Positions 15,768-24,238 of a DNA stretch of 64,000 nt are shown here, in pieces. The translations under genes and the position numbers were made by a program. The stretch covers positions 62,001 through 126,000 of the forward strand of contig JAIBBE010000002.1 in assembly GCA_019694835.1 (NCBI GenBank). The letters are read 5' to 3'. The notes beneath the pieces were generated by a model. The model saw only the letters and a list, made by a program, of their open reading frames with translations, was not told the origin of the DNA and searched no databases. Positions within the stretch are counted from its first letter, which is position 1. Each line of letters begins with the position of its first letter. This DNA comes from Fimbriimonadaceae bacterium (lineage in GTDB: Bacteria; Armatimonadota; Fimbriimonadia; Fimbriimonadales; Fimbriimonadaceae).

Positions 15768-17189
15768 TTAACCGCCCGTACTGACGGGAGCCACTGAAGG
15801 CGGAGTCAGGGGTGAACCAACCGACGGCTTCGGGGCACTAACTGGCTTCGCAGCGTTCTTGTTGACCGCGACGATGCGCGGGCCGCCTCGATAGTTGCTG
15901 TCGATCAGCCGCTCGCGCTTAATCTCTTTCCCATCCTGAACGAGAATGCGATAGGCCACGTAAGCACTGCCGCCGCCACCGCGCTCAATCACCTTCTGCT
16001 TGCCAAAGGGGAGCGAGCCATCGTGGACGTATTGCGTGCCGTTCCCCCATGAGCGAGTTCGCTGCGACGTGAGTTTGACGGTGTAGGGAAGTTTCTGGCC
16101 CACAATCGCGAACGACAGCTTGCCCGGCTCATACTTGCTGAAGATCGCAATTGGATGGTCCATCGAGTTCGTGAAAACGAGATCGTGGCTGTTGTAGTCG
16201 ACGGTCGCGTCGAGTCCGAGCGGAACGTAGCTGATCGGCAGGGAGTGATTCGACCGCCGTTTGATCTTCAGGTTGCTCCGCAGAGCAGCACCATAGAGCG
16301 TAGTGCTCACCTGGCAGATACCCCCGCCGACATCGGTATCGTGCTTGCCGTTCTTATACACGCCAGCGACCTTGAATCCAGCCTCGATCGTGCGCTTGCC
16401 CACAACCGTGTTGAACTTGAAGTCCTCACCCGGCATGAGGATGAGCCCGTTGATCTTCGCTGATGCCAGCTTGATGTTCTCACAGCGAGTGCGCTTGGAA
16501 GTGGGGAAGCGGGTTGAGAACTCGCTTTGGACGGTGGCCATCTTCGCCAGCATCGCGTCCGACATCTTCTTGGGTGCCTCGGCAAGCGGCAATTCGATTT
16601 CGTTGGCCTGCTCGGCCAGTGCTTCCATGACTCGGCCCTGCATTTGGCTGAGCTCGAGGCTCAAGACCGATCGCTCCGGCGTCGTTCGTATGCCCTTTGT
16701 CTTCCAATCGAAGCTGACCTTGGCCGGTTCCGGATTTCCGCTGTTCATGCGGACGAACTTGGCCAACGGGGCGAGTCGCGACGGGTCGTAGGTATAGATC
16801 AGTTCAAAGTTCTTTGTGGGTGCCTCTTCGAGCCCAACATTGCGCTGGACGTTGTCCCAAAACTCCTCCACCGGCACCTGCTTGATGCTGCCGAGGTCGT
16901 CGATTCCTAGCCCCAGTCGGGTCCAGTTGGAGTCCTCTGGTTGTCGAAGCAAGCCATTGCCCTTCAGCGCAATCGGTCGTACACGCTCGGTTTCCCACCA
17001 TTGCCGAAGCTTCTTTGCGGCATCTCCGGGCGTCAATCCACCGACATCAACGGGGCCAATCTTGATGTTGGGCCTAAAGACAGGCTCGTAGCGCGCCGCC
17101 ATGATGCTCAGCGCACTTCCGCTGATGACCAGCAGTCCACCGACAATGATTAAGAGTTTCTTCATTCCTCGACCCATAGCTCGCTTCAT
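15768..17189 (-). CDS. VanW-family protein with N-terminal membrane anchor
   Basis: Cell-envelope protein of 473 residues. A membrane anchor (about 9-31) precedes a putative peptidoglycan-binding YoaR-like domain (about 40-200) and a VanW domain (about 245-375, with the DVGGGICQVSTTLY core and RRSNHSLPISYVPLGLDATV). A G5-like strand region follows and then a Pro/Ser-rich tail. VanW occurs in some glycopeptide-resistance clusters, but its biochemical role is unknown and most genomes carry it outside such clusters, as here. ATG 17189 or 17165 could be the start; GAGGA lies directly before the second. Confidence 0.88.
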   Translation of the reverse strand: MKRAMGRGMKKLLIIVGGLLVISGSALSIMAARYEPVFRPNIKIGPVDVGGLTPGDAAKKLRQWWETERVRPIALKGNGLLRQPEDSNWTRLGLGIDDLGSIKQVPVEEFWDNVQRNVGLEEAPTKNFELIYTYDPSRLAPLAKFVRMNSGNPEPAKVSFDWKTKGIRTTPERSVLSLELSQMQGRVMEALAEQANEIELPLAEAPKKMSDAMLAKMATVQSEFSTRFPTSKRTRCENIKLASAKINGLILMPGEDFKFNTVVGKRTIEAGFKVAGVYKNGKHDTDVGGGICQVSTTLYGAALRSNLKIKRRSNHSLPISYVPLGLDATVDYNSHDLVFTNSMDHPIAIFSKYEPGKLSFAIVGQKLPYTVKLTSQRTRSWGNGTQYVHDGSLPFGKQKVIERGGGGSAYVAYRILVQDGKEIKRERLIDSNYRGGPRIVAVNKNAAKPVSAPKPSVGSPLTPPSVAPVSTGG

Positions 17190-17329
17190 CCTTGATCGTG
17201 CTTGGTTTTTCCCACCTTATCCACATTATGACACCAGGTTCAATTGAAGCTAGGCCTTTTGTGCCACAGATGTTGGACGGGTCGAAGTTACAACGTGTTT
17301 CCGATGGCGGTTACCTTCGGGCCAAATCC

Positions 17330-17659
17330 CTATTTCGGGGGTTTGCCGAGGGTGACGTCCATGATCATTTGACTGGCAACCGCCACTTCGAGAACCGACC
17401 CGAACCGCAGCGTGCAATCCTCACTGGGCCAGCCAAGGGCCGGATCGCTGGGGGCCCAATCCCTCGACAGGATTGCCACCGTCCAAGTCTTCTCGCCCGA
17501 GGTCGCTTCCTCGTGGAGCCGAGCATCAAGGCTGGGATCGTAATTGAGGCTATGATTGGCGAGGTAAGTGGAAACTGGCGTCCATTCGTCTGCCTTTGGG
17601 CTGACGCTTACTTTCGTTGATGATGATGTGACGACAAGAAACAAGAGAAGTGATTTCAC
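17330..17659 (-). CDS. small secreted protein, unknown
   Basis: 109-residue candidate starting at GTG 17659, which has GGAGG 5 nt upstream. The N-terminus (VKSLLLFLVVTSSSTKVS) looks like a short signal peptide or anchor; the rest is an unrecognised acidic domain. It is divergent from the 983-residue regulator, whose putative promoter lies 71 nt away. An opposite-strand frame (17192-17620) covers the same DNA but lacks a ribosome site. Moderate support only. Confidence 0.45.
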   Translation of the reverse strand: MKSLLLFLVVTSSSTKVSVSPKADEWTPVSTYLANHSLNYDPSLDARLHEEATSGEKTWTVAILSRDWAPSDPALGWPSEDCTLRFGSVLEVAVASQMIMDVTLGKPPK

Positions 17660-17729
17660 TGCATCCTCCGTCATGCATCATCCATGCCAGATCATTTCAC
17701 TTTCATTTCGCAGCCATCACATCTTCACG

Positions 17730-17735
17730 TATACT
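17730..17735 (+). promoter_or_regulatory. -10 box TATACT for the large regulator
   Basis: TATACT lies in a locally AT-rich patch, about 50 nt before TTG 17786. No obvious -35 was found. Confidence 0.35.
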
Positions 17736-17785
17736 AGTGAATACCACTGAATCGGAAGGCGATTCGGTGAGAAGGGGGTCGGTGT

Positions 17786-20737
17786 TTGTTGCATCACGAA
17801 GCGCAGTGGCGGATCCAAGTCTTCGGGCAGTTCAGGCTCGTCGACCCGAAGGGAGTGCCTTTCAGCAGTCGGAGCGATCGGACGTGCGCGTTGCTTGCTC
17901 AATTGGCGCTCAAGCGAGATATGGCTGCCTCGCGGTCATCACTGGAGACATCCCTTTTCGAGGACGACCTCGGGCGAAGCGCACCCAACCTCGCCCTTCT
18001 CCTGACGCGCCTGAAGGCCAGCCTTAGCAAGCACTCCGACCGCTCGCCCGTGATCGTGAGGTCCGGCAAAGTCGCGTTCGATCCTGCGATGGTTACGAGC
18101 GACCTGATGATATTCGAATCCCACTTGGAGAGAGCCAAGGCAGAGTATGACCCCCTATCAAGGGGGTCACATCTGGTGGAAGCGTTGCGTCACGTCACCG
18201 GTCGACCAGTGAACGACATCGACCACCCGATCCTTATCGAAGATCGTTCGCGAATCGAGCGATCGGTTCTCACGGCCATGGGTGAACTGGCATCCGGCCC
18301 CCTAGGACCCCAGAATCGAGAACTGCTCCTGATGCTCCTGTCATCGTTTGAGGAGGGTTCCCTCTACGATCCCGTGCAGTTCGAGTCCGTGCTCAGGATT
18401 TACGGTGGTCTCGGATTGAAAGAAAACGTGGTTGCGGCCTTTACACATTACGAAAGCGTGCTCTATGACGAGTATGGTGAGTCACCGAGGAACCAGCTTA
18501 CAACGCTTCTCAATGAAATCCTTGCGAAACTCGAATCTGGAACAACGGAACGCGTAGGCCAGGTTCCCTCCCGTCCCAGAGTGACCGTTGGACGAGACGA
18601 CGAGATTGCCTTGGTGCTCCAACATCTCGCCCGACATACCCACGACCTGGTGGCCATCGTTGGTCAAAGCGGTGTTGGCAAGTCCCATCTTTTGAAGACA
18701 CTCTATTGGCTTTCGGTGGGCAATAGAAAGTGTGCGTTCTTCGATCTTGAAACTGTTCTACCCGAGGCCGTTCCCGAGCTTATTAAAGGTACATCTGTCG
18801 ACATCTTGTTCCTTGACCATCTTCAGGCGGACTTCGTGGACATGGTAGCTGGCTTACGGCGCACGCATCCAGAGATCCTCATCGTTACCGCTGGACACGT
18901 GACATGCCAGTTGCCTAATGAGTTCATTCTTCTTCTGTCAACTCTCGAAACAGGTACGCCTCAGTTTCCTGGACCGGCAGCGGAGTTCATCTCGACACAG
19001 ATCGAAACAGTGAGAGGAGGATCTCACCGAGGAAGTCCCGAGAAAATCGTTGAGCTTGCGGAGTTGTGCAATGGTCTTCCATTGGCGCTGGAAGTTGCCG
19101 GGCGTCTTGCTGCAACTATTGGCCTTGATGGAACGTTGGGAGCTTGGAAACGTGACCCACTCGGTGTTCATGGGGGGACACAAAGCCTGGACCGTCACCG
19201 AACGCTTGATCATGCCATTCTTTCGAGTTTCGTACATCTTTCCTTGGGTGCCAAACGTGTCATACACACCCTTACGATGTTAGAGGGCGAATGTCATATC
19301 GACCTATTGATGGCGGCACTCAAGATCGTACCGCGTGACTTTGAAGACGCGATCCTTAGCGGAATGGTCGTTCTGAATTCGGAAAGACCTACGGTTTCGC
19401 TGATGAAGCTTACGGAGTCCGTCATTCGCTCGCATGAAAAGGAGTTGGGCCTCGATCCGTCCAATTGGGTGGTGTTCTTGCGACATGCTGCCGAATGGAT
19501 CCTCGATCGACTCAATCACGCGAATGATGCTGTCAGCGTTTCGTTCTGTTTGCCACTCGCGATCAGAGCCTTTTGCCATCTATGCCAGGTTGGCGAACGC
19601 GGTCTCGCTTGCCGGATGTTCATCAAACTGAAACTATGGTTCGGATCCTGTGTCGTTCCCGTTTCGGAGATTGACCGTTGTGCTTCGTGGCTTGAGACGC
19701 CCGAAGGTGAAGGAATCGAGAATTGGGCACAATGCAGATTAACGCTGGGCGCGGGCTACTTCCACCGAGGGGCCTACGAGAAGTTACTCAGTAATGCTCA
19801 GTCAATGATCGAATCGAATGCATTTGATCACCTTTCTCCCGGGACTCGGTGTCACCTTCAAATGCAGCAGGCATTGGGTTGGAGATGTCTGGGTGATACC
19901 GAGCGCGCCTTTGCCGAGTACAAGGTGACACGACAGCTTGCAATCGATCTCAATGAGCAGAACATCCTCGTTACGGTCTGCTTCAATTTGGGATCGCTGG
20001 CTGAGATTCACACTCAGTTTGAAGAGGCTTATCAGTACTTCGAAGAGGCAGCCAATAACATAAACGAAGATACGGATCCCCGCTTGGAAGGCTCGATCCA
20101 CCTAGCCTTGGGACGCGTCATGTTGCGACTTGCGCGAGACCCGAAAGAAGCGGAGATGATTTTGGATGCCGCTCTCTTCCATGCAAAGGGACGGAAGGAC
20201 ACCAAGCTCGTATACGAGTTACTGTCGACATTGGCCGTTGCTTATTATCTTCGTGGTGAGTTCCTTTTTTCTTGCTCCGCAACGATGTGTGCGGCGCTCC
20301 TTCGAAGCCGACATGAGCCCGAGTTCGAAACGCGCCGTCAGGGCACGAGCAGCATGACGTTAATGACCTGGGATTTCCTGGAGTTGGGACTCGATGACCT
20401 GGCGATTCGCGCGAGATCGCTCCTCGACCGCTTCGAAGTTACGGACACCGCCGTCCTTTGGGTCGAGTTGCGCCGGAAACTGGAAGACAGAACCTACGTA
20501 ACTCCCGCAAGTCTCAAGACGAGACCGCTGAGCCTAAGGGAGTACCGGGAGTTCCTGGAAGAGGCAATCGAGAGGGTGTTTGACGAGTTCGGTGAGGACG
20601 CAAAGGTGTCGTCATTCGTGGGTTATGTTACGGCCGATGACTCAGCTTGGTCAAGGATGATGAAATCGAAACCGAGCTGGTCTTGGAAGACTAGGCGGCC
20701 ATCGTCGGTCTCCTCGCACTCGCACTCATACACGTAG
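17786..20737 (+). CDS. AfsR/SARP-like NB-ARC transcriptional regulator with TPR repeats
   Basis: Large STAND-type regulator of 983 residues. The N-terminus (about 5-100, FGQFRLVDPKGVPF...RSDRTCALLAQLAL) resembles the winged-helix OmpR-type domain of SARP proteins, followed by a BTAD-like helical region (about 100-250). The NB-ARC ATPase has Walker A GQSGVGKS (293-300), Walker B VDILFLD (338-344) and the GLPLAL motif near 431. TPR-like helices follow from about 590 to 850. Such proteins bind DNA after nucleotide-dependent switching. The start is TTG 17786 or 17789. The last ~39 residues are Ser-rich and read through the antisense of the next gene, so the C-terminus may be a readthrough. Confidence 0.85.
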   Translation: MLHHEAQWRIQVFGQFRLVDPKGVPFSSRSDRTCALLAQLALKRDMAASRSSLETSLFEDDLGRSAPNLALLLTRLKASLSKHSDRSPVIVRSGKVAFDPAMVTSDLMIFESHLERAKAEYDPLSRGSHLVEALRHVTGRPVNDIDHPILIEDRSRIERSVLTAMGELASGPLGPQNRELLLMLLSSFEEGSLYDPVQFESVLRIYGGLGLKENVVAAFTHYESVLYDEYGESPRNQLTTLLNEILAKLESGTTERVGQVPSRPRVTVGRDDEIALVLQHLARHTHDLVAIVGQSGVGKSHLLKTLYWLSVGNRKCAFFDLETVLPEAVPELIKGTSVDILFLDHLQADFVDMVAGLRRTHPEILIVTAGHVTCQLPNEFILLLSTLETGTPQFPGPAAEFISTQIETVRGGSHRGSPEKIVELAELCNGLPLALEVAGRLAATIGLDGTLGAWKRDPLGVHGGTQSLDRHRTLDHAILSSFVHLSLGAKRVIHTLTMLEGECHIDLLMAALKIVPRDFEDAILSGMVVLNSERPTVSLMKLTESVIRSHEKELGLDPSNWVVFLRHAAEWILDRLNHANDAVSVSFCLPLAIRAFCHLCQVGERGLACRMFIKLKLWFGSCVVPVSEIDRCASWLETPEGEGIENWAQCRLTLGAGYFHRGAYEKLLSNAQSMIESNAFDHLSPGTRCHLQMQQALGWRCLGDTERAFAEYKVTRQLAIDLNEQNILVTVCFNLGSLAEIHTQFEEAYQYFEEAANNINEDTDPRLEGSIHLALGRVMLRLARDPKEAEMILDAALFHAKGRKDTKLVYELLSTLAVAYYLRGEFLFSCSATMCAALLRSRHEPEFETRRQGTSSMTLMTWDFLELGLDDLAIRARSLLDRFEVTDTAVLWVELRRKLEDRTYVTPASLKTRPLSLREYREFLEEAIERVFDEFGEDAKVSSFVGYVTADDSAWSRMMKSKPSWSWKTRRPSSVSSHSHSYT

Positions 20738-20901
20738 GTCACCTCTCGAACGACATTGACCCTGCTGGTTGCGAGAATGAGCTGGAGCGTCTTTCGGGTG
20801 ACGACCTCCCGATAGGTCACCTTCCATACTTGGCCATCGGCGATGCTGAGCAGATGCTGGCCAAGGGCGAGCGGTGTGTAGCTGAGTGTTGTTGATGCCA
20901 T
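20623..20901 (-). CDS. small acidic protein, unknown
   Basis: 92-residue protein rich in acidic residues and beta-prone segments (VWKVTYREVVTRKTLQLIL, ECECEETDDGRLVFQDQLGFDF). It is convergent with the large regulator and overlaps its 3' end by 115 bp, so one of the two 3' ends may be misread. The start codon lies inside the arm of a 12-bp inverted repeat. No strong Shine-Dalgarno (AAGGA about 10 nt upstream). Function unknown; association with the regulator is only positional. Confidence 0.5.
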   Translation of the reverse strand: MASTTLSYTPLALGQHLLSIADGQVWKVTYREVVTRKTLQLILATSRVNVVREVTYVYECECEETDDGRLVFQDQLGFDFIILDQAESSAVT

Positions 20902-20951
20902 AGCGCCATGTCCTTCGAGGAGGCTCGAATTTCAGTATCGGCGCTATGGCA
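20896..20951. promoter_or_regulatory. 12-bp perfect inverted repeat over the start of the small acidic gene
   Basis: TGCCATAGCGCC (20896-20907) and GGCGCTATGGCA (20940-20951) are exact reverse complements 32 bp apart. The first includes the ATG at 20901. On the minus strand GATACT directly follows the distal arm. The layout suits an operator for a dimeric regulator or an mRNA hairpin hiding the start codon. Confidence 0.5.
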
Positions 20952-20984
20952 TTTCACTTTCGTTTCAGTGGATTTGCTTGGGTG

Positions 20985-22355
20985 TCAGGTTCGCGCGAGG
21001 AGTTCAGGCCTACGAACATTCACCTCATCGATGCCACAGGTCATCTCCCAGACGTCGTGGAAACCCGCGTTGAGCAGAATGGACATCGCAATGGGCGATC
21101 GGCCTCCCGCTGCGCAATGAACCACGATCTTCTTGTCACGCGGTACCTCGTCGAGTCGTGAACGGAGATAGCCCAGAGGAATGTGGGTGGCGCGCTCCAT
21201 ACGCACGAGGTTCCATTCATTGATGCCTCGAACGTCCAGAATCGTCTCGTCACCCCGAATATCCTCGGGTGCAATCGCGTGGATCGACTCGAATCGGCTC
21301 TGTTCAAGGGCGCTGGGCTTGATCCATCCTTCCACGATGTCGAGGCCAATGGTCGCCATGTCTCGAGCAGCCGCGTCCGCCATCTCTTGGGAATCCGCGA
21401 TCAGGGTCACCGGCTGATCATAGGCGAGGAGCCAACCCGACCAATTCGTGAGACCTTTGCCCGAGGGAATGGCAAGCGATCCTAAGTACATCGCATTGCG
21501 GATGTTCTCCGACTCGCGAACATCGATGAGCTGGCCTCGTGGTTCGGTGAGTTCGGTAACTCGCGCGAGGCTGCCAAGGACGGCTGGACCCAACTTGTTG
21601 AGCCGCTTCATCTCCTTGAAGTAGACCGGAGGCTCGGGCTGGCCGCTCAAGACTTCGTCCACGAACTTGTCTTCGGTTTTAACCTGAAACGCCCAGTTCG
21701 TTGCACGCTCATAACCAAGTGTAGTCACTGGACTGCCGCCCAACGACTTACCGCACGCAGAGCCGGCCCCGTGCGCGGGCCATACGAGCAATGAGTCGGG
21801 CAAATCGGCGAGCTTCTGGATCGACTGGAACAGGACGCGGGCGCCTTTCTCCATCGTTCCCTGGAAGTTGGCCGCTCGTTCAAGGAGATCGGGGCGACCG
21901 ACATCGCCGACAAAGATGAAGTCCCCGCTAAAGAGGGAGTGGGGAAGTTCACCCATCGGGTGGTCGATGAGGAGGAACGCGATGTGCTCCGGAGTGTGGC
22001 CAGGGGTATGCATCACCCGAAGCGACAGATTGCCGATCGTGATGACATCCCCGTGCCGCACGAGCGTCACCCTGGCATCATCGGCGAACGCGTACTTCCA
22101 AAGCTCATCTCCTTCGTCGCTGAGGAACATGCGGGCTCCCGTCGCAGCCGCCAACTCCCGCGTTCCGGACAGGTAGTCGGCGTGGATATGAGTCTCGGTC
22201 ACAGCGGTAATACGCACGCCCAGCGATTCGGCCATAGACACGTATTGAGCGATGTCTCGAAGCGGATCGATGACGATAGCCTCGCCCGTCGCCGCACACG
22301 CCACGAGATAGCTCGCCTGCGCCAGTTTGGGGTCGAAGAAGTTACGGAGAATCAT
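20985..22355 (-). CDS. MBL-fold persulfide dioxygenase fused to two rhodanese domains
   Basis: Enzyme of sulfide detoxification. The N-terminal beta-lactamase-fold domain has THIHADYLSG (H56, H58, D60) and MHTPGHTPEH, typical of ETHE1/CstB persulfide dioxygenases that oxidise glutathione or other low-molecular-weight persulfides to sulfite. Two rhodanese domains follow (about 265-355 and 365-456). The first lacks an active Cys; the second has VVHCAAGGRSP, so it should transfer sulfane sulfur. At 456 residues it fits such fusions. ATG 22355 overlaps the upstream TGA. It lies last in the operon with a rhodanese-DUF2892 protein, TauE and an ECF sigma. Confidence 0.9.
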   Translation of the reverse strand: MILRNFFDPKLAQASYLVACAATGEAIVIDPLRDIAQYVSMAESLGVRITAVTETHIHADYLSGTRELAAATGARMFLSDEGDELWKYAFADDARVTLVRHGDVITIGNLSLRVMHTPGHTPEHIAFLLIDHPMGELPHSLFSGDFIFVGDVGRPDLLERAANFQGTMEKGARVLFQSIQKLADLPDSLLVWPAHGAGSACGKSLGGSPVTTLGYERATNWAFQVKTEDKFVDEVLSGQPEPPVYFKEMKRLNKLGPAVLGSLARVTELTEPRGQLIDVRESENIRNAMYLGSLAIPSGKGLTNWSGWLLAYDQPVTLIADSQEMADAAARDMATIGLDIVEGWIKPSALEQSRFESIHAIAPEDIRGDETILDVRGINEWNLVRMERATHIPLGYLRSRLDEVPRDKKIVVHCAAGGRSPIAMSILLNAGFHDVWEMTCGIDEVNVRRPELLART

Positions 22356-22900
22356 GCTTTCACCTCGGTCAGGTTCTTGGTGCAAGAAGCCGGGCGATTC
22401 CAAGGCAGCTTGGCCAAGAGGAACGCCATGCCACAGACATTGGTCGCGCCGGCAAACGTCAGGCCCGCCCCCACGAACATCGCGAGGTAAACCCACGCCG
22501 GGTTGATCGTGACCGCCAAGATCGTTCCCGCCAGGATCATCAGTCCGGCGATCAAACGAACCTGGCGCTCAAGAGCCCAGCGGGTCGCAGAAGACGAAGC
22601 CACTGGCCGACCAGCGGCGACCCAAGCCGACGTCCCGCCCTCCACAAGCAACAGGCCCTGGTGATGCTCCTGCAAGATCTCGCAGGCCATGCCAGCGCGC
22701 GTGCCGCTTTGGCAAAGAACGGCAACATGGTTGGCTCCAAGATCCTCGATTCGAGCCTCGACCTCTTCGAGGGGGATATTGATGGCGCGGGGGACGTGGC
22801 CCGCGGCGTACTCACCGGGAGAGCGCACGTCGATCAACTGCAGGGAGGGATCGGACTCGATAAGTCGATCCAGTTCTTCGATGCTGATAGTTGCTTTCAT
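22352..22900 (-). CDS. rhodanese-DUF2892 membrane protein (YgaP-like)
   Basis: 182-residue inner-membrane sulfurtransferase. An N-terminal rhodanese domain (about 1-105, active loop LCQSGTRAG with C63) faces the cytoplasm. It is followed by a DUF2892 two-helix membrane hairpin (about 125-165, LIAGLMILAGTILAV... and AMFVGAGLTFAGAT), as in E. coli YgaP. Cys near the C-terminus (NVCGM, ASCTK) may move sulfur. The start is ATG 22900; TAAGAT lies 4 nt upstream. Between TauE and the dioxygenase, it probably passes persulfide between membrane and cytosol. Confidence 0.88.
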   Translation of the reverse strand: MKATISIEELDRLIESDPSLQLIDVRSPGEYAAGHVPRAINIPLEEVEARIEDLGANHVAVLCQSGTRAGMACEILQEHHQGLLLVEGGTSAWVAAGRPVASSSATRWALERQVRLIAGLMILAGTILAVTINPAWVYLAMFVGAGLTFAGATNVCGMAFLLAKLPWNRPASCTKNLTEVKA

Positions 22901-22926
22901 GGTTATCTTAGGAGAGTGTATCGCGG

Positions 22927-23685
22927 TCAAAAGTGATTCATACCGATTTTCCAGATCATCCAACCGGCGACGATGAATACGAGAAGGCTGAAACCTATTT
23001 GAAGGGTCCGTTTTGGCAGTCGCTGACGTACGAGGAGACCAAGCCCCATTCCAATAAGGGCGACGAGCGAAACGTTGATGAGGAGGGCATAGTCCACCGA
23101 CTTACCAATCTCGCCGGTGAATCCGCCGAGGGACTGGATCGCGATGACGAATAGCGAAGTCGGAATCGCCCGTTCGAGTTCGACATCGAGAAGGAGGGTG
23201 AGGGCGGGCAAGATCAAGAATCCGCCGCCCGACCCCAGGGTGCCACTTACAAGCCCAATCGCCAATCCGACTAGGAGGGTCATGAAGGGGTGCGGTGTCG
23301 TGCCGACTCGGGGTGCGCGAGGCAGTAGCATTTTGATCCCAACGTAGATCATCACGAGCGCGAACGTCCCGAGGAGGAGGTCGTCACGGGGTATGCCCGC
23401 GACTGTCGGCGGAATGTTTGGGACGATGAGCTTACGGGAAACGTACGCGCCGAGCATCGCCGGCAGGGCAATGAGGATCGCCGAGCGAACCTCGATGGAG
23501 CGACGCACGAACCCCTCGATGGAACCGGCCAAGCTGGTCAACCCGACTACGAGCAGGGAACCGCCGGTCGCCTGAGTGGCGGACAGCCCAAAGAAGCCGA
23601 CCAAGATGGGAACCGTGAGAATCCCGCCGCCTCCGCCGAGCGCGCCGAGTACGAATCCCATCACCAGTATCGCGATCCAAGCCAC
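22927..23685 (-). CDS. sulfite exporter TauE/SafE-family membrane protein
   Basis: 252-residue permease with about eight TM helices and the family's duplicated glycine motif (GALGGGGGILTVPIL near residue 14 and GTLGSGGGFLILPALTL near 148). TauE/SafE members export sulfite, sulfoacetate or related organosulfur anions. Next to a persulfide dioxygenase that makes sulfite, sulfite export is the natural role; this is inference from context. It starts at GTG 23685, 33 bp after the sigma factor gene. Confidence 0.88.
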   Translation of the reverse strand: MAWIAILVMGFVLGALGGGGGILTVPILVGFFGLSATQATGGSLLVVGLTSLAGSIEGFVRRSIEVRSAILIALPAMLGAYVSRKLIVPNIPPTVAGIPRDDLLLGTFALVMIYVGIKMLLPRAPRVGTTPHPFMTLLVGLAIGLVSGTLGSGGGFLILPALTLLLDVELERAIPTSLFVIAIQSLGGFTGEIGKSVDYALLINVSLVALIGMGLGLLVRQRLPKRTLQIGFSLLVFIVAGWMIWKIGMNHF

Positions 23686-23718
23686 ACCAGTTCAGAGGTC
23701 GAGTGGACTCCCAGTGAT

Positions 23719-24219
23719 TCAGGGTGAGCAGATCGAGTGGTCGAGCTTGTCGCGTACGAATTCGCGCGCCCGAAGGAGCCGCGACTTGCCAGCCGCATGC
23801 GAAATCCCGAGTTGCTTGGCAGCATCCACAACGGTCTGCTCTTGCAGCTCACAAAGCACGTAGATTTCGCGGTAGATGTCGGGCAAGGCCGAAACCGCGT
23901 CGGACACGCAGCCTTTGAGCACCGCGACGTCCATATCCTGCGTGTCCTCCCGCGCCAAGCCACGCTCCTCGGCGTATTCCAGGGTTTTCTGGATTGAAGG
24001 GTGGCTCCTCATCTTCCCACAAACCCGTCGCCCTATCGTGCTGATCCAAGCGCGGAAGGCATCTTCGGATTCGAGTTTGTCGGCTGCCTGGTAGGCATGC
24101 ATTAATGCCGTGGCCAGTGCGTCTTCGGCATCCTCGCGATGGTTGCAGACCCGTACCATCTGCCGATACACCGAGTCCTTGTGTTCATTGACGAGGGCTT
24201 CGAAGCGTTGCTTGTCCAC
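23719..24219 (-). CDS. ECF-type RNA polymerase sigma factor
   Basis: 166-residue sigma-70-family factor. Region 2 spans about 5-75 (DSVYRQMVRVCNHREDAEDALATALMHAYQ) and region 4 about 105-155 (ALPDIYREIYVLCEL...GISHAAGKSRLLRARE). Five Cys residues are scattered, including one near the C-terminus, and no anti-sigma gene is adjacent. GTG 24219 is chosen because a CATAAT box lies 6 nt upstream and the frame further upstream runs into the ilvE antisense. It heads the sulfur operon and probably controls it, directly or by autoregulation. Confidence 0.85.
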   Translation of the reverse strand: MDKQRFEALVNEHKDSVYRQMVRVCNHREDAEDALATALMHAYQAADKLESEDAFRAWISTIGRRVCGKMRSHPSIQKTLEYAEERGLAREDTQDMDVAVLKGCVSDAVSALPDIYREIYVLCELQEQTVVDAAKQLGISHAAGKSRLLRAREFVRDKLDHSICSP

Positions 24220-24225
24220 CCCGTC

Positions 24226-24231
24226 ATTATG
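24226..24231 (-). promoter_or_regulatory. -10-like box CATAAT, 6 nt before the sigma factor start
   Basis: The spacer is exactly 6 nt (GACGGG) to GTG 24219, predicting a leaderless message. It lies in the 19-bp gap after ilvE, so the sulfur operon has its own promoter. Confidence 0.55.
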
Positions 24232-24238
24232 ATATCGC

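Noticed and set aside
15768..17189. vancomycin-resistance gene cluster
   Set aside because: VanW alone is widespread; no vanH, vanA/B, vanX or VanRS genes are present.
17192..17620. plus-strand open frame of 142 codons
   Set aside because: Opposite to a frame with a GGAGG ribosome site and signal-like N-terminus; lacks its own ribosome site.
22356..22496. upstream extension of the persulfide dioxygenase frame
   Set aside because: It overlaps the rhodanese-DUF2892 gene in another frame; the MBL domain starts at the coupled ATG 22355.
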